Assembly (NCBI RefSeq): GCF_004364935.1 | Contig: NZ_SOBT01000009.1 | Span: forward strand, 560,799-624,798 | DNA from: Panacagrimonas perspica | GTDB taxonomy: Bacteria; Pseudomonadota; Gammaproteobacteria; Nevskiales; Nevskiaceae | DNA: 64,000 nt | Direction of reading: 5' to 3' | Shown: one piece after another, positions 28,291-36,958 of the stretch | Layout: each line of letters starts with the position of its first letter | Numbering within the stretch: the stretch's first letter is position 1 | Made by a program: the position numbers and the translations under genes | Notes under the pieces: generated by a model | The model's database searches: none | The model's input: only the letters and a program-made list of their open reading frames with translations | What the model was told of the DNA's origin: nothing

Positions 28291-28457
28291 GGCAGATACC
28301 GAACGAAAGCGGGAGCGGAGGACCACCATACGCGCAATTCCATCGGGACGTATCCGCGCGGTCCGCTGCTACCGCTCGCGAAGCGCGCCGACCCAAGCTT
28401 TTCGGGACGAGGCTACAGTGGGTCACCGTGATCTTGCGGCGCTCCACCGGACACCGA

Positions 28458-28718
28458 ATGACACGCTATCCCCTCGAAGATTGTCTGCAGCGAATTCCCA
28501 ACCATTTTTCGCTGTGCGCGATCGCATCCAAGCGGGCCCGCCAGCTCGCCCGCGGTGCGCCCTCGGAGATCCCGGTGGGCACGCACAAATCCACGGTGCT
28601 CTCGCTGATGGAGATCTCGCGGGGCCTGGTGGGCGTTGGGGTCCTCGACGAAAACGACCTGCCGCTCGCCGAGCGCAGCGCCGTGGAATTCAGCCCGCTG
28701 GAATTTCCGTACGACTGA
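28458..28718 (+). CDS. rpoZ: RNA polymerase omega subunit, unlinked copy
   Basis: The 86-residue protein starts MTRYPLEDCLQRIPNHFSL and contains AIASKRARQLARGAPSEIP and HKSTVLSLMEISRGLV, the omega signature. Omega stabilises the beta' subunit and in many bacteria binds ppGpp. In most proteobacteria rpoZ lies between gmk and spoT; here it stands alone, flanked by a CsbD-like gene and REP pairs, so it may be a second copy. The omega fold is followed by a divergent tail (NDLPLAERSAVEFSPLEFPYD). Confidence 0.87.
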   Translation: MTRYPLEDCLQRIPNHFSLCAIASKRARQLARGAPSEIPVGTHKSTVLSLMEISRGLVGVGVLDENDLPLAERSAVEFSPLEFPYD

Positions 28719-28729
28719 GGCAGTACCCC

Positions 28730-28814
28730 GTAGTCCGGGTGAAACCCGGGGTTCCTGCGCAGGGTGCGAGCGGCCGTGATGTTCGAGAAGCGCCCCGGGG
28801 TTTCACCCGGGCTA
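28730..28814. repeat. REP pair, stem CCCGGGT, long spacer
   Basis: Left unit GTAG-TCCGGGT-GAA-ACCCGGG has one stem change; right unit is intact. The inner spacer is about 43 bases. Confidence 0.88.
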
Positions 28815-28848
28815 CGGTTGCCTCACGCGATATTCACGGCCCCCGCCC

Positions 28849-28933
28849 GTAGCCCGGACGAAGTCCGGGGTTCCCGCTCGCTACGCGAGTGGCCGCGTCA
28901 TTCCAGAGACATCCCGGACTTCGTCCGGGCTAC
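28849..28933. repeat. REP pair, GAA-loop type
   Basis: Intact outward-facing units with a 43-base spacer, directly abutting the stop of the CoA ligase gene. Confidence 0.92.
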
Positions 28934-30493
28934 TCAGCCGACGCGTCGCTCGCGCCCCGCCCAGTGCGGCTCGCGCAGCTTGTTCTTCAAAATCTTGCCG
29001 GCGCCCGACATCGGCAGCGCCTCCACCACCTGCATCGAGCGCGGCACCTTGTAGTTGGCGATGCGCTCCTTGCACTTGGCCTGCAACTCTTCGAGCGTGA
29101 CGGCGGCGCCCGGCCGCAGCACGACGCAGGCGTGCACGAGTTCGCCCCAGCGATCGTCCGGAATCGCGATCACGGCGCACTGCAACACCGCCGGGTGCTG
29201 CGCCACCGCGTTCTCGACTTCCACCGAGTACACGTTCTCGCCGCCGGTGACGATCATGTCCTTCAGGCGATCGGCGATGAAGATGAACCCGTCGTCGTCC
29301 ATGTAGGCGCCGTCACCGGTGAAATACCAGCCGTCGCGGATCGCGTTCCCGGTCTCCTTGGGCTTGTTCCAGTAGCCGAGCATCATCCCGGGCCCGCGCG
29401 TCGCGATCTCGCCGACCGTGCCGCGCGCCACCTCGTGGCCGTCCTCGTCGACGATCTTCGCGTCGCAGATCGAACAGGGCCTGCCGGCCGAGCGCACCTT
29501 GCCCAGCTTGCGCCCCTCGCCCGCGTGGTACTCGGCGCCCAGGATCGTCACCACGGGCGCCATCTCGGTCATGCCGTAGGCCTGCAGCATGTTGAGCCTG
29601 GGCATCAGCGCGAGCGCGCGATCGATCACCGCCTCGGCGATCGGCGAGCCGCCGTACATCAGCATCTGCAGGCTGGAGAGATCGCGCTCGCGCGCGGCCG
29701 GCGAATCCACCAGCATCTGGATCATCGTGGGCACCAGCAGCGCGGCGCTGACTTTCTCGCTCTCGATGACCGCGGCCACTTCATCGGGCTTGAACGCCGG
29801 CAGCATCACGTGCGTGGCGCCGCCCACGGCCAGCGCGCCCATGAACATGCCGTCGGCGAGATGGAACATCGGCGCCGCGTGCAGGCCCACCAGCTGGCCT
29901 ATGTCGCCGACGTAGGCCGCGCTCAGCGCCAGCGCATTCGCATACAGCGCGCGATGCGGCAGCATCACGCCCTTCGGAAAACCGGTGGTGCCGCCGGTAT
30001 AGAAGATGCCCGCCAGGTCCTCGCCCGCGCGCACGTGTTCTTCGGCGGGCGCGGTGCGTGAGATCAGATCGTCGTAGCGCAGCAGGCCCTCGGGCGTCGG
30101 CTCGTCGCCGCAGTGGATCAGCACCGACAGGCAGCTCGCCTGCGCGCGGATCTCGGCGAGCCTGGGCAGGAAGGCGTCGTCCACCAGCAGCACGCGCGTG
30201 TCGCAGTCCTGCAGCGAGTACGCGATCTCCGCCACGCTCCAGCGCGTGTTGCACGGGTTGACGACCGCGCCCGCCCACCACGTCGCGTAGTAGTACTCGA
30301 AGTAGCGGTCCGAGTTGAGCGACAGGATGCCGACGCGATCGCCCGTCGATACGCCCAGCGCACGCAGCGCGCCGGCCAGCCTCGCGACGCGATCGGTCGC
30401 CGTGGCGTAGTCGTGACGGCGCGCGCCGAAGATCGTCGCGAGCTTCTTCGGGTGGATGCGCACCGCGCGGTGCAGCGACTGCGTCAGGTACAT
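28934..30493 (-). CDS. acyl-CoA ligase (AMP-forming)
   Basis: The 519-residue enzyme belongs to the ANL superfamily. The ATP-binding P-loop is YTGGTTGFPKGVM, the A5 motif is QAYGMTE, and the hinge region is DGWYFTGDGAYMDDDGFIFIADRLKDMIVTGGENV, followed by the catalytic Lys in SGAGKILKNKLRE. It activates a carboxylic acid to its CoA thioester. I chose MYLTQSLHRA at 30493. It is the last gene of a minus-strand set with SDR, MaoC and thiolase genes, so it probably activates the acid degraded by that set; the acid is not identifiable. Confidence 0.94.
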   Translation of the reverse strand: MYLTQSLHRAVRIHPKKLATIFGARRHDYATATDRVARLAGALRALGVSTGDRVGILSLNSDRYFEYYYATWWAGAVVNPCNTRWSVAEIAYSLQDCDTRVLLVDDAFLPRLAEIRAQASCLSVLIHCGDEPTPEGLLRYDDLISRTAPAEEHVRAGEDLAGIFYTGGTTGFPKGVMLPHRALYANALALSAAYVGDIGQLVGLHAAPMFHLADGMFMGALAVGGATHVMLPAFKPDEVAAVIESEKVSAALLVPTMIQMLVDSPAARERDLSSLQMLMYGGSPIAEAVIDRALALMPRLNMLQAYGMTEMAPVVTILGAEYHAGEGRKLGKVRSAGRPCSICDAKIVDEDGHEVARGTVGEIATRGPGMMLGYWNKPKETGNAIRDGWYFTGDGAYMDDDGFIFIADRLKDMIVTGGENVYSVEVENAVAQHPAVLQCAVIAIPDDRWGELVHACVVLRPGAAVTLEELQAKCKERIANYKVPRSMQVVEALPMSGAGKILKNKLREPHWAGRERRVG

Positions 30494-30576
30494 GGCCAAA
30501 ATCTCCTCGCTATTTATGGTCCCGATTCTTCTTCGGGACGCCGCGCATGGGAAGTCGGGCCGGCCCCGTAACACCC

Positions 30577-30683
30577 GTAGCCCGGACGAAGTCCGGGGTC
30601 CCGCCAGGGAAAAAGCAGCGCCTTCGCCGCGCGGAAACCGCTTCGCGACAACGAGCGTGGGTCCCGGACTTCGTCCGGGCTAC
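30577..30683. repeat. REP pair with long spacer
   Basis: Intact GAA-loop units separated by about 65 bases, the longest inner spacer of any clean pair here. Confidence 0.88.
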
Positions 30684-30770
30684 GGGCTCAGGCTTCAAAA
30701 AGCCTGCCCCTCACCCCACACGATGAAGCCGCGCGGGGAGAGGGAGCACGACGGGCCGATTGTGGCCCCC

Positions 30771-30837
30771 ATAGCCCGGGTGCAACCCGGGGTTCCGCTC
30801 GACTCCGGGAAAAAATCCCGGGTTTCACCCGGGCCAC
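30771..30837. repeat. hybrid REP pair
   Basis: Left unit has ATAG instead of GTAG and a GCA loop; right unit has a GAA loop and ends in CCAC. The two halves thus belong to different subtypes. It abuts the SDR gene stop. Confidence 0.85.
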
Positions 30838-30838
30838 G

Positions 30839-31666
30839 TCAGACGCGGAACCCGCCTCCGCAAACAATCACTTCACCCGACACGTAATCCGACTCCGGAT
30901 AGCACAGCATCGCCACCGCACCGGCGGCCTCTTCCGGCGTGCCGCCGCGACCGAGCGGGATCTGCGCTTCCATCATCTTGAGCAGGTCCGGATTCACGCC
31001 GGTCTTGATCTTGTTGCCCTCGATCTCGATGGACGACGAGCCATCCGCCGGCGCGCTGGTCAGGCGCGTATTGATCAGCCCGAACGCGACGCAATTGACG
31101 TTGACCTTGTAGCGGCCCCATTCCTTCGACAGCGCGCGCGTCACGCCGATGATGCCGGCCTTGGCCGCGGAATAATTCACCTGCCCCGCGTTGCCGCCGG
31201 TACCGGCGATCGACGAGATGTTGACGACCTTGCGATGCGTGGCCTTGCCTTCACCGGCTTCCTTCTTCGTGATGATGCGGAAGTACTCGCTGGCCGCGCG
31301 CAGGATGCGCATCGGCGCCGTCATGTGCACGTCGACCATCGCGTACCACTGCTCGTCGCTCATCTTCTGCAGCACGTTGTCCCAGGTGTAGCCGGCGTTG
31401 TTGATGATGATGTGCAGCCCGCCGAGCTGCTCGACGGCGGTCTTCACGAAGCGCTCCGCGAAGTCCGGCGCGGTCACGCTACCGACGCAGGCCACCGCCT
31501 TGCCGCCCGCAGCAGTGATGCGCGCCACCGTCTCTTCGGCCGGGCCGGCGTCGAGATCGTTGATAACCACGCTCGCGCCTTCCGCCACCAGCTTCAATGC
31601 CACCGCCTGCCCGATGCCGCGTCCCGATCCGCTGACGATCGCTACTTTTCCGTCCAGCTTGCCCAT
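30839..31666 (-). CDS. SDR oxidoreductase, FabG-like 3-oxoacyl reductase/3-hydroxyacyl dehydrogenase
   Basis: The 275-residue SDR has the cofactor loop SGSGRGIGQ (12-20), NNAG, the active-site Ser in NISSIAG and YSAAKAG (Tyr-x-x-x-Lys). A 20-residue insertion (APADGSSSIEIEGNKIKTG) precedes the C-terminal CGGGF motif. In context of MaoC hydratases, a thiolase and a CoA ligase, it is likely the 3-hydroxyacyl-CoA dehydrogenase step. GGAG lies about 8 bases before the ATG. Confidence 0.93.
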   Translation of the reverse strand: MGKLDGKVAIVSGSGRGIGQAVALKLVAEGASVVINDLDAGPAEETVARITAAGGKAVACVGSVTAPDFAERFVKTAVEQLGGLHIIINNAGYTWDNVLQKMSDEQWYAMVDVHMTAPMRILRAASEYFRIITKKEAGEGKATHRKVVNISSIAGTGGNAGQVNYSAAKAGIIGVTRALSKEWGRYKVNVNCVAFGLINTRLTSAPADGSSSIEIEGNKIKTGVNPDLLKMMEAQIPLGRGGTPEEAAGAVAMLCYPESDYVSGEVIVCGGGFRV

Positions 31667-31727
31667 GTCGTTCTCCTGATTTCTTCGTTTGATAGTGTGA
31701 AAGCGGCCTCGATTCCCGGGCGCTTTC

Positions 31728-31821
31728 ACCGCAAAGGCGCAAAGGGAAAAGAAAGAACGCAGAGGAAAGACAAGAAATAAAAACCTTTGCGACCTTTCTT
31801 TTCCCTTTGCGCCTTTGCGGT
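31728..31821. repeat. AT-rich inverted repeat, ACCGCAAAGGCGCAAAGG family
   Basis: Left arm begins ACCGCAAAGGCGCAAAGGG and runs into AAAAGAAAG; the right arm is its complement (CTTTCTTTTCCC then TTTGCGCCTTTGCGGT). A second copy is at 45332-45451. Composition is unlike the surrounding DNA. Confidence 0.9.
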
Positions 31822-31862
31822 AAATGACCCTCTGGGCGCGACCGGGCCGAACCCCGCCGACG

Positions 31863-32282
31863 CTAATCCAGCGCCACCAGCGCCTCGCCCTGGATCTTCG
31901 ATTCGCCGTAATGGTTGCGCATCTCGATCTGCACGCGCGCACGCGTCTCGCCGTCCTGCTCGAGGACTTCGAGCACCTTGCCGTTGAGCACCGGGGCGTT
32001 GCCCAGGTGCGTGATGGCGCCGAAGCGCACGTCGAAACGTCGCAGCTTCGATTGCGGCTGCCACGCGGTGACGAGGCGGCCGACCCAGGCCATGCCGAGC
32101 ATGCCGTGCGCGAACACGTCGTTCATGCCGGCGCGGCGCGCGAAGTCGAGATCGATGTGGATCGGGTTGTGATCGCCGGAGGCGCCGGCGAACAGCGCGA
32201 GCGTCGCGCGATCGATCGGCGGCAGCTTCAGCTCGGGCAGTGCGTCGCCCACGCTCACGGAAGATTTCTTCGTCGTCGTCAT
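31863..32282 (-). CDS. MaoC family dehydratase
   Basis: The 139-residue hot-dog protein carries the MaoC/R-hydratase motif: FAGASGDHNPIHIDLDFARRAG (catalytic Asp-His pair in GDHNPIH) followed by AHGMLGMAWVGRLV. It hydrates 2-enoyl-CoA to 3-hydroxyacyl-CoA. It is 19 bp downstream of a second MaoC-type gene (FAS1-like half), and such pairs usually form a heterodimer in actinobacterial and proteobacterial steroid or fatty-acid degradation; the same is inferred here. Confidence 0.93.
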   Translation of the reverse strand: MTTTKKSSVSVGDALPELKLPPIDRATLALFAGASGDHNPIHIDLDFARRAGMNDVFAHGMLGMAWVGRLVTAWQPQSKLRRFDVRFGAITHLGNAPVLNGKVLEVLEQDGETRARVQIEMRNHYGESKIQGEALVALD

Positions 32283-32301
32283 GTCGTTCGTTCCTTAGCT
32301 C

Positions 32302-32742
32302 TCAATTGCGCACGACGATGACGCTGCGCAGCTCGGCCACGCGCTCACCGGCCGCGTTGCGCGCTTCGCTGGTCTTGACGATGAATTCCAGCGCGCCGTT
32401 CTTCTTGTCGAAGATGTCGGCGATGCGCGACTGCACGGTGATGGTCTCGCCGGCGCAGGCCGGGCGGTAGTACGTGAAGCCCTGCTCGCCGTGCAGGATC
32501 TTCGCGATCGGCACTTTCAGGTCGGCGAGCAGCCGGTCGAGGATGCCGCCGTCGAGTTCGGCGCCGAACAGGAACGTCGGCGGCGCCGGCAGGTCCGCGT
32601 AGCCGGCACGCTTCGCGGCCTCGACGTCGGTGTAGACCGGGTCGGTCTCGCCGATGGCCTTCGCGAAGAAGCGCAGGCGTCCGCGCTCCAGGGTCATGCT
32701 CACGGCGGGCAGTTCCTGCCCGATCCAGCTGCGATCGATCAT
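32302..32742 (-). CDS. MaoC-like N-terminal (FAS1-like) dehydratase subunit
   Basis: The 146-residue protein shows the non-catalytic hot-dog pattern: IGQELPAVSMTLERGRLRFFAKAIGETDPVY, PPTFLFGAEL and LHGEQGFTYYRPACAGETITVQS. Paired MaoC proteins use one subunit of this kind to bind substrate and a second (31863-32282) to catalyse hydration. Start ATG at 32742. A REP pair separates it from the upstream thiolase gene. Confidence 0.91.
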   Translation of the reverse strand: MIDRSWIGQELPAVSMTLERGRLRFFAKAIGETDPVYTDVEAAKRAGYADLPAPPTFLFGAELDGGILDRLLADLKVPIAKILHGEQGFTYYRPACAGETITVQSRIADIFDKKNGALEFIVKTSEARNAAGERVAELRSVIVVRN

Positions 32743-32791
32743 GTGTGTCGCGCTCCTCGTCTTTCTTATCGTGGTCCAGTGCACGCAGAAC

Positions 32792-32858
32792 GTAGCCCGG
32801 ACGAAGTCCGGGATGCCGGCCGGTCTGCGAGAAAAGCCCCGGACTTCGTCCGGGCTAC
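32792..32858. repeat. REP pair, GAA-loop type
   Basis: Intact outward-facing pair between the thiolase and MaoC genes of one minus-strand cluster. Confidence 0.93.
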
Positions 32859-32861
32859 GGG

Positions 32862-34049
32862 TCACACCGCTTCGTACAAGGTCACCACGCACGCGCCGCC
32901 CAAGCCGAGGTTGTGCTGCAACGCCAAGCGCGCACCGTCGACCTGCCGTGCACCCGCCTGCCCGCGCAACTGCTGGACCAGCTCGGTGCACTGCGCCAGG
33001 CCCGTCGCGCCCAGCGGATGGCCCTTCGACAGCAAGCCGCCCGACGGATTGACGACGTAACGCCCGCCGTAGGTGTTGTCGCCGTCCTCGACGAACTTCT
33101 CCGCGCCGCCCTCGGGGCACAGGCCGAGCGACTCGTAGCTGATCAGCTCGTTCTGCGCGAAGCAGTCGTGCAGCTCGACCACCTGGATGTCCTTCGGGCC
33201 GACGCCCGCGGCCTCGTAGACTTTCTTCGCGGCGTTCTTGGCCATCGTGAAGCCGACGACCTCGCGCATGTCGCGCGCCTCGAACGTCGCCGTGGTGTCG
33301 GTGGTCATCGCCTGCGCCTTGATGCGCACGCCGGCGTTGATGCCATGGCGCTTGGCGAAGGCCTCCGTGCACAGGATCGCCGCACCCGCGCCACAAGTCG
33401 GCGGGCAGGCCATCAGGCGCGTCATCACGCCGGGCCACACGGCCGGCGAGTTCATGACGTCCTCGGCGGTGATCACGTCGCGGAACAGTGCGACCGGATT
33501 CTTCGACGCGTGACGGCTGGCCTTCGCGCGGATCTTGGCGAAGGTCTCCAGCCGCGTGCCGTACTGCTGCATGTGCGCCTGCCCCGCGCCGCCGAAGTAG
33601 CGCAGCGCCAGCGGCACCTCGCTGTGACCGACCAGCGCCTGCGTGGCCTCGTCAAAGCGATCGAACGGGCTCGGTCGATCGTTGAACTGGCTGCCGATGG
33701 CGCCGCGGTTCATCTGCTCGAAGCCCAGCGCCAGCACGCACTCGGCCTGGCCGCTGGCGATGGCCGCGTTGGCGAGATACAGCGCCGTGGAGCCGGTGGA
33801 GCAGTTGTTGTTGACGTTCACGACCGGGATGCCGGTCATGCCCACTTCGTACAGCGCGCGCTGGCCGGCGGTGGAGTCACCGTAGACGTAGCCGACGAAG
33901 GCCTGCTCGATCTTCGCGTAGGCCAGACCGCCCGCATCGGCGAGCGCCGCATGCACCGCCTTCGCGGCCATCACCGGATAGGGTTCGCTCGCGCCGGGTT
34001 TGGAAAACGGGACGAGGCCAACACCGGCGACGATCACTTTCTCAGCCAT
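32862..34049 (-). CDS. thiolase / lipid-transfer (SCP2-type) protein
   Basis: The 395-residue thiolase-fold protein starts MAEKVIVAGVGLVPFSKPG. It has the nucleophile region NNNCSTGSTALYLANAAI, the conserved His in SGGLLSKGHPLGATGLAQC and a C-terminal GLGGACVVTLYE. SCP2-type thiolases cleave 3-oxoacyl-CoA in branched or steroid side-chain degradation; sequence alone does not tell whether this one is catalytic or a lipid-transfer protein. It is the first gene of the minus-strand cluster and divergent from an AraC regulator. Confidence 0.93.
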   Translation of the reverse strand: MAEKVIVAGVGLVPFSKPGASEPYPVMAAKAVHAALADAGGLAYAKIEQAFVGYVYGDSTAGQRALYEVGMTGIPVVNVNNNCSTGSTALYLANAAIASGQAECVLALGFEQMNRGAIGSQFNDRPSPFDRFDEATQALVGHSEVPLALRYFGGAGQAHMQQYGTRLETFAKIRAKASRHASKNPVALFRDVITAEDVMNSPAVWPGVMTRLMACPPTCGAGAAILCTEAFAKRHGINAGVRIKAQAMTTDTTATFEARDMREVVGFTMAKNAAKKVYEAAGVGPKDIQVVELHDCFAQNELISYESLGLCPEGGAEKFVEDGDNTYGGRYVVNPSGGLLSKGHPLGATGLAQCTELVQQLRGQAGARQVDGARLALQHNLGLGGACVVTLYEAV

Positions 34050-34174
34050 CTGGATTCCACCTTTTTCTGGGTTTGGGCAGACTGCCCGGGGACGTCGACG
34101 ATGTTCCGCGCCGCGGCCGGCATGCACCATGTCGGCAGACCTCATTCGACTTGCACAATCCATCATCCCGACCG

Positions 34175-35203
34175 GTGTCCACGCCCTCGCCCGACGCGCC
34201 TGTCGCCGTCCCCGCCGTGTTCGTGCACGAGGCCCTGGCCGGCGTGCGCGAGCAGGGCCACGACACCGCGGCGCTGCTGGTGGCCGCCGGCATCGACCCG
34301 GACCTGCCGCTGGATCGTGACCACCACGTCAGCGCCACGCAGTACGCGCGCCTGCTGCGCCGCGCGATGGCCGCGCTCAACGACGAGACAATGGGCCTGT
34401 TCTCGCGCAAGCTGCGCGGCGGCAGTTTCGCGCTGATGGCATCCGCCGCGTTGCACGGCGGCGGCACGCTCGTCGATGCGCTCGACCAGTTCCTGCGCTC
34501 GCTCGGCCTGATGCAGGACGACCTCGTGCCGATGCTGGAGGACGACGGCCGTCACGTGCGCGTGATCCTGCGCTTCGCCACGGCCTCGGTCGCTGCGCGG
34601 CCGTTCGTGCACGGCCTGCTGCTGCGACTGATGTGGCGCCTGATGAGCTGGCTCGACACCGGCAAGCTGCGCGCCGAGCGCGTGGAGCTGGCGTTTGCGA
34701 AGCCGGCGCACGGCGACTTCTACCTCAACATCTTTCCGACCGAGCTGGTGTTCGGCGCCGCGCACTCTGCGCTCTGGTTCCAGTCCGCACGCATGCAGGG
34801 CCCGGTCCGTCGCGACACCAGTGCGCTCGCCGACTACCTGCAGAAGGCCGTGCTCGACATGGTCATTCCCGTCGTCGCGTCCGCGCGGTACGGCGATCGC
34901 GTGCGTGCGCACCTGCAGCTCGAGCACACGCGGCTCGGGCAGTGGCAGGACCTGGAGCAGACCGCGAGCGCGCTGCACTGCTCGGCGAGTTCGCTGCAGC
35001 GGCATCTGGCCAGGGAACAGGCCTCGTTCCAGAGCATTCGCGATCATCTGCGGCGTGATTGGGCGATCTACCGGTTGCAGACCAGCGTGGTGACGACGCT
35101 CGCGCTGGCGCAGGAACTCGGTTTCTCGGATGAGGCGAGTTTCCAGCGTGCATTCAAGCGCTGGACCGGGCATCCGCCGGGGAAGCTTCGCAGACGGCCG
35201 TAG
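34175..35203 (+). CDS. AraC family transcriptional regulator (arabinose_bd type)
   Basis: The 342-residue regulator has a large N-terminal ligand domain (about 20-205) with the ADALDQFLRSLGL-like helix and a C-terminal HTH pair (ASALHCSASSLQRHLAREQASF, ALAQELGFSDEASFQRAFKRWTGHPPGKLRR). I chose GTG at 34175; no strong RBS is seen and other starts are possible. It is divergent from the thiolase gene and so likely controls the acyl-CoA cluster. Its TAG stop is the head of the next REP pair. Confidence 0.88.
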   Translation: MSTPSPDAPVAVPAVFVHEALAGVREQGHDTAALLVAAGIDPDLPLDRDHHVSATQYARLLRRAMAALNDETMGLFSRKLRGGSFALMASAALHGGGTLVDALDQFLRSLGLMQDDLVPMLEDDGRHVRVILRFATASVAARPFVHGLLLRLMWRLMSWLDTGKLRAERVELAFAKPAHGDFYLNIFPTELVFGAAHSALWFQSARMQGPVRRDTSALADYLQKAVLDMVIPVVASARYGDRVRAHLQLEHTRLGQWQDLEQTASALHCSASSLQRHLAREQASFQSIRDHLRRDWAIYRLQTSVVTTLALAQELGFSDEASFQRAFKRWTGHPPGKLRRRP

Positions 35204-35299
35204 CCCGGGTGAAACCCGGGACCCTCGCCCGTATTGCGAGGGGAACCCCGGACTGCGTCCGGGCTACGGGCGCTGCGTAACCCGGACGCAGTCCGGGGC
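35200..35299. repeat. hybrid REP pair plus extra unit
   Basis: Units: GTAG-CCCGGGT-GAA-ACCCGGG at 35200; mirror unit with stem CCCGGAC and GCA loop ending at 35267; then a lone GTAA-headed unit (CCCGGAC-GCA-GTCCGGG) at 35277. The GCA loop in a CCCGGAC stem shows loop and stem vary independently. Confidence 0.85.
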
Positions 35300-35393
35300 T
35301 TTTCTCTCATTTCCGCGAACCGCTCTTGCTAGGATCCAACGCAACCACGCGCACGCAGATGCGCCGCGTTCCATCGAAACGGGGAAATCGCTC

Positions 35394-36125
35394 ATGCCGC
35401 TCAAAGTCATCGGCGTCGGCTTCGGCCGCACCGGCACGGAGTCGCTGTACACCGCGCTCAACCAGGTGGGGCTGCCCTGCTACCACATGTACGAAGTGCT
35501 GAATAACAAGGCCAACAAATCCCACCTCGACTTCTGGTTGAAGGTGGCGCGCGCGGCGCCCGGCACCCCGTTCGATTGGGAACGCGAGGTCTTCTCCCGC
35601 TACGCCGCTGCCGTCGACAACCCCGCCTGCGTGCCCTGGCGCGAACTGATGGCCGCGTATCCCGACGCCAAGCTGATCCTGACCACGCATCCGAAGGGAC
35701 CGGACGCGTGGTGGGAGAGCACGATGGACACGATCTACTTCACCGAGAACACCTGGGCGTTCAAGGTCCTCGAGGCCGTGACGCCGTTCGGCCGCAAGTT
35801 CGGCGAGATGGCGCGCAAGCTGATCTGGCAGCGTGGACACCAGGGCACGATGGCGGATCGCGCGAAGGCGGTTGCCTACTACCAGCAGCACATCGAGACG
35901 ATTCGTCGCGAGGTGCCGGCCGACAAACTGTTGGAGTTCAGGGTGACCGAGGGCTGGGGTCCGTTGTGCCGGTTCCTCGCGATTCTGGAACCGCAGACAC
36001 CGTTCCCCAACGTCAACAGCCGCGAGCAGTTCCAGAAGATCAAGCGCGGGATGGCGATGGGGGCGTATGTGATTTTGGGAGTGGCCGCCGCGGCGATCGC
36101 GGGCGTGGTTTATCTCCTCACGTAG
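35394..36125 (+). CDS. sulfotransferase family protein
   Basis: The 243-residue protein starts MPLKVIGVGFGRTGTESLYTAL, with a PAPS-binding P-loop (GFGRTGT, residues 8-14), and continues with ALNQVGLPCYHMYEVL and LTTHPKGPDAWWES, as in the Sulfotransfer_4 family found in many proteobacteria. A C-terminal hydrophobic helix (AYVILGVAAAAIAGVVYLL) suggests membrane anchoring. The acceptor is unknown. The stop TAG is the head of the following REP pair. Confidence 0.88.
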   Translation: MPLKVIGVGFGRTGTESLYTALNQVGLPCYHMYEVLNNKANKSHLDFWLKVARAAPGTPFDWEREVFSRYAAAVDNPACVPWRELMAAYPDAKLILTTHPKGPDAWWESTMDTIYFTENTWAFKVLEAVTPFGRKFGEMARKLIWQRGHQGTMADRAKAVAYYQQHIETIRREVPADKLLEFRVTEGWGPLCRFLAILEPQTPFPNVNSREQFQKIKRGMAMGAYVILGVAAAAIAGVVYLLT

Positions 36126-36189
36126 CCCGGACGAAGTCCGGGGTTCCCCTCGCAAAACGAGCGGGAATCCCGGACTTCGTCCGGGCTAC
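36122..36189. repeat. REP pair, GAA-loop type
   Basis: Intact pair. Its first head supplies the stop codon of the sulfotransferase gene (36123-36125). Confidence 0.93.
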
Positions 36190-36225
36190 GGGGTCGTCCT
36201 CACTCAATAAACACACGTCCACTCC

Positions 36226-36894
36226 ATGCCCCTCCACGACATCGACGCCTGCGTCTTCGACGCCTACGGCACGCTGCTCGACTTCAACTCCGCCGCCGCG
36301 CAGGCCGCTGATGTTCTCGGTGATCGGGCTGCGCCGCTGTCGGAGCTGTGGCGCGCCAAGCAGGTGCAATACACCTGGCTGCGCTCGCTGATGGACGCCT
36401 ACGTACCGTTCTGGCAGGTCACCGGCGAGGCGCTGGATTTCGCGCTCGATACGCTGGGCATTCGCACACCGGGTCTTCGCGACCGGTTGATGGGCCTGTA
36501 CCGCGAGCTCGCGCCGTTTCCCGATGTCGTCGACACGCTGACGAAGCTGCGCGGCAAGGGACTGCGAACCGCCATTCTCACCAATGGCTCGCAGGAGATG
36601 ATCGACGCCGGGTGTCGTCATGCAGGCATCGCTTCGCTGTTCGACGCGATCCTGTCGGTCGAAGACGTCGGCATCTACAAGCCGCATCCGCGCGTGTACC
36701 AGCTCGCGGTGGATCGGCTCGGCGTCGCGGCCGAACGCATCGCGTTCATCTCGTCGAACGGATGGGATGCCGCGGGTGCGGCGCAGTTCGGGTTCCAGGT
36801 GGTGTGGTGCAACCGGTATGCGCAGCGGGCCGAGCGCTTGCCGACGCCGCCGGCGGTGGAGATCACGACGCTCAGGGAATTGGCGCTCCCGTAG
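36226..36894 (+). CDS. haloacid dehalogenase type II
   Basis: The 222-residue HAD enzyme has nucleophile Asp in CVFDAYGTLLDF, then LTNGSQEM, the Lys region YKPHPRVYQL and SSNGWDAAGA, the specific type II (S)-2-haloacid dehalogenase pattern. It would convert 2-haloacids to 2-hydroxyacids by an ester intermediate. No transport or regulator partner is obvious. Stop TAG is the head of a REP pair. Confidence 0.93.
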   Translation: MPLHDIDACVFDAYGTLLDFNSAAAQAADVLGDRAAPLSELWRAKQVQYTWLRSLMDAYVPFWQVTGEALDFALDTLGIRTPGLRDRLMGLYRELAPFPDVVDTLTKLRGKGLRTAILTNGSQEMIDAGCRHAGIASLFDAILSVEDVGIYKPHPRVYQLAVDRLGVAAERIAFISSNGWDAAGAAQFGFQVVWCNRYAQRAERLPTPPAVEITTLRELALP

Positions 36895-36958
36895 CCCGGA
36901 CGAAGTCCGGGGTTCCCCTCGCAATACGGACGAGGATCCCGGACTTCGTCCGGGCTAC
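36891..36958. repeat. REP pair, GAA-loop type
   Basis: Lies between convergent genes and supplies both stops: TAG 36892-36894 for the dehalogenase and TAG 36957-36955 for BenE on the other strand. Confidence 0.94.
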
